A stretch of 64,000 nucleotides of DNA from Botrimarina mediterranea (GTDB lineage: Bacteria; Planctomycetota; Planctomycetia; Pirellulales; Lacipirellulaceae). The stretch is from NCBI RefSeq assembly GCF_007753265.1, contig NZ_CP036349.1, positions 4,001,363 through 4,065,362 of the forward strand, in the 5' to 3' direction. Position numbers and translations under genes: made by a program. Below, piece after piece: positions 17,416 through 24,550 of the stretch. Each line of letters opens with the position of its first letter. Within the stretch, counting starts at the first letter, position 1. Below the pieces are notes generated by a model. It searched no databases, was not told the DNA's origin, and saw only the letters and a list, made by a program, of their open reading frames with translations.

Positions 17416-20400
17416 ATGAATGGTTTCACTCCTTGGATGCTCGCGCGGCGCGGCCTGTGGGGTTGGCGGCGCGCTCACGCGGCGACGGCGGCGGGTGTGG
17501 CGATCGCCACGGCGGTGCTCGTCGGCGCGCTGGTGGTCGGCGACTCGGTCCGCGGGAGCCTGCGCGGCCTGACACTCGAGCGGCTTGGCGCCATCGACTA
17601 CGCGATCGCGCCCGGCCGGCCGTTCCGGGTTGAACTCGCTGACGAGATCGAAACCGGCAACGATGGAGCGAAGGCGGCGCCGCTCTTGTTGGCGCCCGCT
17701 TCGGTTTCGATTCGTGTCGATGGCAAGACGCGCAACGTCAGCGGCCTGACACTCATCGGTTGCGACGAACGATTCTGGGCGATGGGCGCGGCCCCCGCGC
17801 CGGGGATGGCGAGCGGCGTGCTGCTCGGCGAAGCGATCGCGCAGGAGCTAGGCGTTGCGGCGGGCGACTCCGTGCTGGTGCGAACCAAGGCCGCGACGGC
17901 CCTCCCCTCCGACAGTGCGCTGGGCGAGAAGGCCGACACGGTGGCCTCCTTGCGATTGAAGGTCGATGCGGTGCTGCCGCCCGAAGGCCTGGCGCGGTTC
18001 GGCCTTGCTCCTTCGCAGACCGAGCCGCGGAACGTGTTCGTATCGCTCGACGTCGCGCAGCGGCTGGTCGGCATTGAAGGCGAGTGCACGGCGATCGTTG
18101 TCAACAGTGACGCTGAGCCAAGTGTTCTCCCAAAGCTCGCCGATTATGGCCTGACGTTCGAGGAGGCGCACCCCGGCGTGTGGCAACTCGAATCGAGCGC
18201 ACTGGTGCTGCCCGATCGGCTGGTGCAAACCGCCCGGCAAGCGTGGAGCCGGCATCCGACCGCTGCGGCGACGACGTACCTGGCGAACACCATCCGAGTT
18301 GGCGAGAAGTCGATCCCCTACTCGACCGTCACCGGCATCGAAGCGACGCCGGGGACGCCGCCGCTGTCGCCGGCGAGTGACGACGACGTCGTCCTCAATC
18401 GCTGGGCGGCCGATGACCTCGGCGCGAAGGTTGGCGACGACGTGACGCTCACCTACTACGAGCCCGAAAGCACGCACGGCGAGTTGAAAGAGGCGGCGCC
18501 GGTGACGCTACGGCTCGCCGGGATCGTCGAATTCGTGGACGCGGATGACAAGCCAACGGCGGCCAGCGACCCGAGGTTGACGCCGCGGCTTGAAGGAGTG
18601 ACCGACGCCGAGTCGATCAACAACTGGGACCTGCCGTTCGAGTTGGTCGAGGAGATTCGCGACCAGGACGAGACGTACTGGGACGAATACAGCACCACGC
18701 CAAAGGCGTTCGTTAGCTTCGCGCTCGCCGAAAAGCTGTGGAGTTCGCGCTGGGGGGACGTGAGCCTGCTCCGCGTCGCGGCGGAAGAGGCGACGGGCGA
18801 TGAGCTACGCCAGTCGCTGCTCGACGCGATCGAACCCGCCGACCTCGGCTTCGCGCCGATTGCCGTTCGCGCCCAGGGGCTTGCGGCGTCGTCGGGGAGT
18901 ACGCCGTTCGATGTGCTGTTTCTGCTCTTCAGCATGTTCCTGATCGGCGCCGCCCTGATGCTGATCGTGCTGTTGGCGTGGCTGGCGATCGACGAGCGCC
19001 GGCGTGAGTTGGGCCTGCTCGGCGCTGTGGGATTTGATCGCCAGTCGCTCCGCAAAGGGCTGCTGCGTGAGATGGCGCCGGTCGCGGCGATCGGCGTGAT
19101 CGTCGGCGCTGCGATCGGCGTCGCGTATGCCGGCGGTTTGCTCTTCCTGCTACGCACCGTGTGGGTCGCGGCGGTCGGCGCGCCGTTTTTAGAACTGCAC
19201 GCAGGGCCGTTGACCATCATCGCCGGCGCCATCGGCTCGTGGCTCGTCGCGCTAATTACCATCGCTTGGGCCGTTCGTCGCGCGACAAAGACTCCGCCAC
19301 GCGCCTTGCTCGCCGGCGAATCGGCGCAGCCGACGGCGGAAGCCTTCGGGGCGTCCCGCTGGGCCGCCGGCGCAGCGCTCGGCTGCGCGGCGCTCGCGGG
19401 CGTCGCGATCCTGTCGGGCGCGTCGCTCCGCGGTGAAGCGGCGGCGGGGGTCTTCTTTACCGCGGGCGGGCTGACGCTCGCTGCGCTACTGGCGTTGGTG
19501 TATTGGTTGAGCCGTAGTGGCGCCGCTAAGCCGACTAGCGGCCTTGATCTAGCGCGCCTCGCGGCGATGAACGTGCGGCGGCGGCCGGGGCGGTCGCTGC
19601 TGACGATCGGCCTGGTGGCGGCGGCGAGCTTTCTGTTGCTCGCTACGAGTGCGTTCCGACTGCCGCCCACCGAAGCGGGGACCGGCGGCTTCGATCTCGT
19701 CGCCCAAGCGGACCAACCGTTGCACTACGACTTGGCCACGGCAGCGGGCCGGGCGGACTTGGGCGTCTCGCGCGACGCCGACGCGGCGCTCGCCGACGCG
19801 AGCGTCTATGGCTTCCGCGTCCACGACGGCGAGGACGCCAGTTGCCGCAATCTCTATCAGACGCGTCAGCCGCGGGTGCTCGGCGTGACGCCGTTGTTCA
19901 TCGAGATGACCGCGGCCCAGCCCGAGCATCGTTTTGAATGGGCAGAAGTTCACTCCACCGATTCCAACCATCCTTGGCAGACGCTGAATGCGGGCAAGCT
20001 CTCGGACACGACGACGGACCAACCGGTCCCGGTCGTCATCGACTTCAACACGGCGGTCTACTCGCTGAAACTCTACGGCGGTGTCGGATCGACGTTTACC
20101 ATCCAGGACGAGACCGGTCAGCCCGTCACCGCGGTTGTTGCGGGGTTGCTGAAGAACAGCGTGCTACAAGGGGACCTGCTGATGAGCGAAGCCGATTTCT
20201 TGCGGCTTTATCCGTCGGCGTCGGGTTATCGTTTCTTCCTCATCGCTGGAAGTGAGCCCGACAAGCTCGCCGCATTGCTCGAGGACGCGCTCGCCGACTA
20301 CGGCTTCGACGCGCAGAGCGCCGCGCTACGCCTCGCCGGCTTCTTGGCGGTGCAGAACACTTACCTCTCGACGTTCCAAGCGCTCGGTGGTCTGGGACTG

Positions 20401-20739
20401 GCGCTCGGCGCCATCGGCCTGGCGGTGGCGCAGTTCCGCAACTTGTTGGAGCGTCGCGGCGAGTTGGCCTTGATGCGGGCGGCGGGCTTTACGAAGGATC
20501 GGTTGCGACGACTGGTGCTGCTGGAGAACTTGGCGCTGCTGGCGACGGGACTGGCTGCGGGGGCCATCGCGGCGGCGGCGACGCTCGGACCGCTCGCCGC
20601 GGCGGGCGACGCGCGGCCGCCGTGGCTGTCGGCCGCGGCGCTGATTGCCGCGACGATCGCGATCGGTTTAGTCGCGGCGCGGATCGCCGCCCGCAACGCC
20701 CTCGCCGCGCCGCTCACCAGTGCGCTGCGCGGTGAGTGA
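17416..20739 (+). CDS. FtsX-like ABC transporter permease (MacB/LolC type)
   Basis: The product has 1107 residues starting at ATG 17416; upstream in-frame codons fall inside the repeat at 17317-17354. The N-terminal membrane helix (AAGVAIATAVLVGALVVGDS) leads into a long periplasmic region (MacB_PCD type). A first FtsX bundle lies around residues 500-620 (LFLLFSMFLIGAALMLIVLL), then further helices near 640-760, a second periplasmic part, and a final FtsX bundle (ALGGLGLALGAIGLAV, ENLALLATGLAAGAIAAAAT). The two-bundle layout is that of large permeases for lipoproteins or exported lipids. No ATPase gene is adjacent, so its partner must be elsewhere. Confidence 0.87.
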   Translation: MNGFTPWMLARRGLWGWRRAHAATAAGVAIATAVLVGALVVGDSVRGSLRGLTLERLGAIDYAIAPGRPFRVELADEIETGNDGAKAAPLLLAPASVSIRVDGKTRNVSGLTLIGCDERFWAMGAAPAPGMASGVLLGEAIAQELGVAAGDSVLVRTKAATALPSDSALGEKADTVASLRLKVDAVLPPEGLARFGLAPSQTEPRNVFVSLDVAQRLVGIEGECTAIVVNSDAEPSVLPKLADYGLTFEEAHPGVWQLESSALVLPDRLVQTARQAWSRHPTAAATTYLANTIRVGEKSIPYSTVTGIEATPGTPPLSPASDDDVVLNRWAADDLGAKVGDDVTLTYYEPESTHGELKEAAPVTLRLAGIVEFVDADDKPTAASDPRLTPRLEGVTDAESINNWDLPFELVEEIRDQDETYWDEYSTTPKAFVSFALAEKLWSSRWGDVSLLRVAAEEATGDELRQSLLDAIEPADLGFAPIAVRAQGLAASSGSTPFDVLFLLFSMFLIGAALMLIVLLAWLAIDERRRELGLLGAVGFDRQSLRKGLLREMAPVAAIGVIVGAAIGVAYAGGLLFLLRTVWVAAVGAPFLELHAGPLTIIAGAIGSWLVALITIAWAVRRATKTPPRALLAGESAQPTAEAFGASRWAAGAALGCAALAGVAILSGASLRGEAAAGVFFTAGGLTLAALLALVYWLSRSGAAKPTSGLDLARLAAMNVRRRPGRSLLTIGLVAAASFLLLATSAFRLPPTEAGTGGFDLVAQADQPLHYDLATAAGRADLGVSRDADAALADASVYGFRVHDGEDASCRNLYQTRQPRVLGVTPLFIEMTAAQPEHRFEWAEVHSTDSNHPWQTLNAGKLSDTTTDQPVPVVIDFNTAVYSLKLYGGVGSTFTIQDETGQPVTAVVAGLLKNSVLQGDLLMSEADFLRLYPSASGYRFFLIAGSEPDKLAALLEDALADYGFDAQSAALRLAGFLAVQNTYLSTFQALGGLGLALGAIGLAVAQFRNLLERRGELALMRAAGFTKDRLRRLVLLENLALLATGLAAGAIAAAATLGPLAAAGDARPPWLSAAALIAATIAIGLVAARIAARNALAAPLTSALRGE

Positions 20740-20753
20740 CGTATCCCACATTC

Positions 20754-20841
20754 TGTAGGAGGCGTCTCCAGACGCCGATTACGCGCACCATTACATATAC
20801 GGCCGGCACACCGTAATCGGCGTCTGGAGACCCCTCCCACA
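20754..20841. repeat. GTCTCCAGAC hairpin, copy 1
   Basis: Arms 20754-20783 and 20812-20841 (30 bp) match at 28 positions, with a 28-nt loop. The arm sequence is the same family as 22984-23070 and 56432-56518 (GGGGTCTCCAGACCCCGATT with substitutions here to GGCGTCTCCAGACGCC). It lies 15 bp after the permease stop codon. Confidence 0.95.
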
Positions 20842-20948
20842 GATCGCTTCCGCTTCAGGTAAAGAGTGCTGCGGTGGTCGGTTGTCGCGCGTTCGTTTAG
20901 AGTGGGGCGTCCTCCCCCTCACCGCCCTCCCCTTCTTCGAGACCCGCC

Positions 20949-22049
20949 ATGCGTGGCCTAGTGTTTGTTGTCGCTTCGATCGCTCTGGCGGTGCTCTGCT
21001 GGGGGCTCTATGGGCCCGTGCTGCACCGCGGCCAGGCGGCGATGTCGGACGTGCCCGGCGAGTTCGCCCGGCTGCGGCCGTTCGTCTGTGTCGGCATGGC
21101 GTACTTCGCGATCGGTGTCGTCGTGCCGATCGTGCTGCTGGCGACCAAGGGGGAGAAAGGGAATTGGACGGCGCGCGGCATTGTGATGAGCCTCGTCGCC
21201 GGCGCGCTCGGCGCGGTCGGCGCGCTGGGGATCATCATGGCGTTCACGTTCGGCGGGCGGCCTTCGTTCGTGATGCCGCTGGTGTTCGGCGGGGCGCCGG
21301 TCGTGAACGCGATCCTCACGATTTATTGGGCGAAGAAGTTCCGTGAGGTCGGCCCGATCTTTATCGCGGGCCTCTTGATGGTGGTGATCGGCGCGGTGGT
21401 GGTGCTGGTGTGCAAGCCGGGCCCGCCACCGCATGGCCCCGCTGCGGTCGCCCATGCCGACGCGCCGGCGGATGCGTCGATCACCGAAGAAGTTGAGACC
21501 GAGGTTGAGCAAGCCGCCACCGCGAGCGCTAACTGGCTGCTGCAAATTCTTTCGATCGCCACGGTGATCCTCTGCTGGGGCGCCTACGGGCCCGTGTTGC
21601 ACCAGGGGCAGGCCGCGATGCACCACAGCCGTTTGCGGCCGCTGCTGTGCGTCGGGCTCGCTTACTTCGCGATCGCGGTGATCGTGCCGCAGTTCTTGTT
21701 GGTGGCGAGCTTCCCCGAGGCGAGCAGCTACAACTTCTCGGGCACGTTTTGGAGCCTCGCCGGCGGCGCCGCGGGCGCGATCGGCGCCCTGGGGATCATC
21801 CTGGCGTTCAACTTCGGCGGCAAGCCGATGTACGTGATGCCGCTGGTGTTTGGCGGGGCGCCGGTGGTGACGACGATCGAGGCGCTATGGGCACGCGGTG
21901 GCGCCGAGGGGATGTCACCGATGATGCTGGGCGGGTTCTTCGCCGGATTGATTCTGGTGATCAGCGGAGCGGCGCTGGTGCTGGTGTTCGCGCCGAAGGG
22001 GGGGACGCCGAAGCCGGCGGTGGAGGCGGCGGTAGCGCCGGTGCCGTGA
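20949..22049 (+). CDS. membrane protein with internally duplicated helix bundle
   Basis: The product has 366 residues in two homologous halves. Half one has CWGLYGPVLHRGQAAM, LRPFVCVGMAYFAIGVVVP and FVMPLVFGGAPVV; half two has CWGAYGPVLHQGQAAM, LRPLLCVGLAYFAIAVIVP and YVMPLVFGGAPVV. Each half holds about five membrane helices, and an acidic, Ala/Pro-rich linker of ~45 residues joins them. The arrangement recalls small-multidrug/DMT-type transporters, but I cannot assign a family or substrate. The repeated YGPVLHxGQAAM motif is probably functional. A -10-like TAGAGT is at 20898-20903. The gene is monocistronic. Confidence 0.8.
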   Translation: MRGLVFVVASIALAVLCWGLYGPVLHRGQAAMSDVPGEFARLRPFVCVGMAYFAIGVVVPIVLLATKGEKGNWTARGIVMSLVAGALGAVGALGIIMAFTFGGRPSFVMPLVFGGAPVVNAILTIYWAKKFREVGPIFIAGLLMVVIGAVVVLVCKPGPPPHGPAAVAHADAPADASITEEVETEVEQAATASANWLLQILSIATVILCWGAYGPVLHQGQAAMHHSRLRPLLCVGLAYFAIAVIVPQFLLVASFPEASSYNFSGTFWSLAGGAAGAIGALGIILAFNFGGKPMYVMPLVFGGAPVVTTIEALWARGGAEGMSPMMLGGFFAGLILVISGAALVLVFAPKGGTPKPAVEAAVAPVP

Positions 22050-22104
22050 AGGCGTGCTACACACCGACGACGCATTTCGTGATTGAGCTGGCGTCGCCGG
22101 CTCG

Positions 22105-22199
22105 ACGTTGTTCGGAAGGTGAGCGGTTTGTGGCGCCCTCCCACGACTGGTGTCGTGGGCTCTCGGCGGTTCGTGAAGTTGAGCGGTTTGTAACGCTAG
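22105..22199. repeat. direct repeat flanking a small hairpin
   Basis: TGAGCGGTTTGT occurs at 22120-22131 and 22180-22191 with related flanks (GTTCGGAAGG / GTTCGTGAAG), i.e. a ~60-nt imperfect direct duplication. Between them CCCACGAC at 22140-22147 pairs with GTCGTGGG at 22152-22159. This occupies the gap between the convergent membrane protein gene and queE. Confidence 0.7.
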
Positions 22200-22233
22200 C
22201 CGCGGGTGTCGCTACGAAACGCCCATCACACGC

Positions 22234-22920
22234 TCACGTGCCGCGCGTTGCGCCGAACCACTCGATCTGTTTGCGGGGGCAGTAGGTGTAGCCCTGCTTT
22301 TCGCAGTAGGGCTTGAGCCACGCGGCGCGCTGGTCGAGTTCGGCGGGCGTCACGCCTTGCGGCATGAGCAGGACGCGTTCGGGATCGACTTCGCCGATGT
22401 CGTTGAGGAACTCCTCAACCTCGGGCAGCTCGTCGGGCACATCGACGACGAACTTCAGTTGGTACACGTGCCGGGCCACCAAGCGGCGGACGATGTCGGT
22501 CCGTAGGCGCGAGCGTTCGTGGCGGCGGGCCCAGTGGGCGTGGCGCTCGGGGTCGGGCGTTGAGCCGGAGAGCTTGGGGCTGACTGAAATCAGGTTGCAC
22601 GTCACAGGCAGGAAGAGCGTGCCGGCCGTCTCGATCGTCACATGGCGTCGGATGCGTCGCAATCGCTCGCAGAGCGGTATCAGCTCGGCGAACAGCATCG
22701 GCTCGCCGCCGGTGAGGACGACGTGGCGACAGTCCCACTCCTCGACCTGGGCGACGATCTCGTCAACCGAGAGGTCCCGTCCCTCCGGCGCCCATGAGGC
22801 GTGCGGCGTGTCGCAGAACCAGCACCGCAAGTTGCAGCCGCTAGCGCGCACGAAGACGGAGGGCGTCCCAGTGAGGAGGCCTTCGCCTTGGATCGATTTG
22901 TAGACTTCGGCGATACGCAT
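22234..22920 (-). CDS. queE: 7-carboxy-7-deazaguanine synthase
   Basis: The product has 228 residues. A radical-SAM cluster motif CNLRCWFC lies near residues 29-36 (CxxxCxxC), preceded by the substrate-binding YKSIQGEG motif typical of QueE; LTGGEPM follows. The enzyme converts 6-carboxytetrahydropterin to 7-carboxy-7-deazaguanine in queuosine/deazapurine synthesis. queC lies upstream on the same strand, separated by a nested hairpin, and queF is divergent from queC, so three consecutive pathway steps are clustered. No queD is in the window. The downstream end is convergent with the duplicated membrane protein gene. Confidence 0.95.
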   Translation of the reverse strand: MRIAEVYKSIQGEGLLTGTPSVFVRASGCNLRCWFCDTPHASWAPEGRDLSVDEIVAQVEEWDCRHVVLTGGEPMLFAELIPLCERLRRIRRHVTIETAGTLFLPVTCNLISVSPKLSGSTPDPERHAHWARRHERSRLRTDIVRRLVARHVYQLKFVVDVPDELPEVEEFLNDIGEVDPERVLLMPQGVTPAELDQRAAWLKPYCEKQGYTYCPRKQIEWFGATRGT

Positions 22921-22934
22921 GAGGTGGGTTGTTT

Positions 22935-23131
22935 AACCACGGAGGCACAGAGAGCACGGAGGACGCACTGAGAAAGGTCTTTTTGTGGGAGGGGTCTCCA
23001 GACCCCGATTACGGTATCCATTCCGAAACGGCATGGAGCACGTAATCGGGGTCTGGAGACCCCTCCCACATTTAACCTCTCCAATTTTTTTCCTAAGTGC
23101 CGCCTCGGTGTCCTCGGTGTCTCTGTGGTGA
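22935..23131. repeat. hairpin inside a hairpin between queC and queE
   Basis: The inner hairpin is a perfect 30-bp pair (22984-23013 with 23041-23070) with a 27-nt loop, a member of the GTCTCCAGAC family. It sits in the loop of an outer imperfect pair (22935-22973 with about 23091-23130) made of the word CCACxGAGx repeated every 8-9 nt. A T-run at 22980-22984 lies between inner and outer left arms. The element separates queC from queE. Confidence 0.93.
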
Positions 23132-23135
23132 ACTT

Positions 23136-23846
23136 CTATTGGTAAGCAACTGGATCCGTCAGCCCCGCCTCCGCAAAGCCTTTCTTCCGCAGCAGGCAAG
23201 CGTCGCACTGGCCGCAGCTGACGCCCGCTTCGCTGGGGCTGTAGCAGGTGTGGGTGAGGCGGTAATCGACTCCTAGTTCGAGGCCGCGACGGATGATCTC
23301 GGCTTTGGTTAGTTTAATCAGCGGGGCGTGGAGGCGGATGGGGCGGGCGCCGGGAACGCCGGCGTCGGCGTCGACGCCGGCTTTGGTGGCGAGGTTCGCC
23401 AGGCGTTCGAACGCCTCGACGAACTCGGGCCGGCAATCGGGGTAGCCGCTGTAATCGACCGCGTTGACGCCGACGAAAAGGTCTGCCGCGCCCAGCACCT
23501 CGGCCCAACCCAGGGCCAGCGACAGCATCACGGTGTTGCGGGCCGGGACGTAGGTGATCGGCACGCCGCCGGCCATCTCCTCGTCGCTGCGGCCGTGGGG
23601 GACCTCGATGTCGGCGGTCAGGGCGCTGCCGCCGAAGGATCCCAGGTCGATCCGCACGGTGCGGTGCTCGACGACGCCCGTCGCGGCGGCGACGCGGGCC
23701 GCCGATTGCAGCTCGAATCGGTGTCGCTGACCGTAGTCGATGCTAAGGGCGTAGACGGCGAAACCGGCTGCCTTGGCGATCGCGGCGACGGTGGCGGAGT
23801 CGAGGCCTCCGGAGAGGAGGACGACGGCTTTGGGGGGGTCGGGCAC
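23136..23846 (-). CDS. queC: 7-cyano-7-deazaguanine synthase
   Basis: The product has 236 residues. The N-terminal PP-loop [16 protein letters not shown] binds ATP, and SIDYGQRH is the second QueC block. Zinc ligands are the C-terminal Cys set ([19 protein letters not shown]). QueC converts 7-carboxy-7-deazaguanine to preQ0 using ATP and ammonia. It is upstream of queE on the minus strand, 215 bp apart with the nested hairpin between, and divergent from queF at 24087. The stop is TAG, just beyond the right arm of the hairpin. Confidence 0.96.
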   Translation of the reverse strand: MPDPPKAVVLLSGGLDSATVAAIAKAAGFAVYALSIDYGQRHRFELQSAARVAAATGVVEHRTVRIDLGSFGGSALTADIEVPHGRSDEEMAGGVPITYVPARNTVMLSLALGWAEVLGAADLFVGVNAVDYSGYPDCRPEFVEAFERLANLATKAGVDADAGVPGARPIRLHAPLIKLTKAEIIRRGLELGVDYRLTHTCYSPSEAGVSCGQCDACLLRKKGFAEAGLTDPVAYQ

Positions 23847-23885
23847 GGCGGGCGGGGCGGGGTGGCGGGCGGTAAGGCGGGTTCA

Positions 23886-23973
23886 CTCCGGCGACTTGCG
23901 TCACCGGCTCCCGGCGCAACGGGATGGGAGCGTGTACCAATGGTCCGGGAGCCGGTGACGCAAGTCACCGGAG
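23886..23973. repeat. 29-bp inverted repeat between queC and queF
   Basis: Arms 23886-23914 and 23945-23973 match at 28 of 29 positions, with a 30-nt loop. The arm carries GACTTGCGTCACCGGCTCCC. It lies in the 240-bp divergent promoter region of queC and queF, where a terminator would not be expected. Confidence 0.93.
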
Positions 23974-24086
23974 GAAGCCGTGCTCCCCTACCCCGCACCG
24001 CTCCATCATGCCAAACTCGCCGACTAGTTCACAACGCCCCACTCACCGCTAGTCGCCTCCCCGCTAGCCCTGCCGCCACGCCACCG

Positions 24087-24440
24087 ATGTCGCGCGAATT
24101 GCTCGAGACGTTTGACAACCAGTTCCCCGACCGAGACTACCGGATCGAGATCCGCCAGCCGGAGTTCACGTCGCTGTGCCCGAAGACGGGGCAGCCGGAC
24201 TTCGGTGTGGTGACGATCACCTACACGCCGCGGGCGCTGTGCGTCGAGCTGAAGAGCCTGAAGTTCTATCTCGGCTCGTTCCGCGACAAGGGGATCTTCT
24301 ACGAGCACATCACCAACACGATCCTCGACGACCTGGTGGCGGTGGTGAAGCCGCAGTGGATCAAGGTCGAGATCGCGTTCAACGCCCGCGGCGGCATCAC
24401 CGAGACGGTGACGGCGCAGTACGCGGGCTCGGCGATCTAA
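24087..24440 (+). CDS. queF: NADPH-dependent 7-cyano-7-deazaguanine reductase
   Basis: The product has 117 residues, the short (type I, unimodular) QueF length. [11 protein letters not shown] at 24087 is the natural start; the same frame stays open far upstream but there it only mirrors queC. The catalytic Cys is in [15 protein letters not shown], and the QueF motif for NADPH binding ([20 protein letters not shown]) is complete. It reduces preQ0 to preQ1, the base inserted into tRNA. It completes the local queC-queE-queF set. Confidence 0.95.
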   Translation: MSRELLETFDNQFPDRDYRIEIRQPEFTSLCPKTGQPDFGVVTITYTPRALCVELKSLKFYLGSFRDKGIFYEHITNTILDDLVAVVKPQWIKVEIAFNARGGITETVTAQYAGSAI

Positions 24441-24456
24441 CCGCCTCTTGAGCAAG

Positions 24457-24523
24457 TAGGGTGGGTCGCGAACCACCGAGAATTGCGAGTCGACTCTGCT
24501 GCTGGTGGGTCATGCCCACCCTA
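24457..24523. repeat. imperfect GTAGGGTGGG hairpin
   Basis: GTAGGGTGGG at 24457-24466 pairs with CCCACCCTAC at 24514-24523, and inner bases pair partly (ACCACC / GGTGGGT). It lies between the convergent ends of queF and the FHA gene. Confidence 0.75.
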
Positions 24524-24550
24524 CGACTTTGTGGTTCGCTTTGTAGAACT

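Noticed and set aside
23328-24086. In-frame upstream extension of queF (253 codons)
   Set aside because: It is the mirror of queC; QueF type I proteins are ~115-160 residues and start at MSRELLETF.
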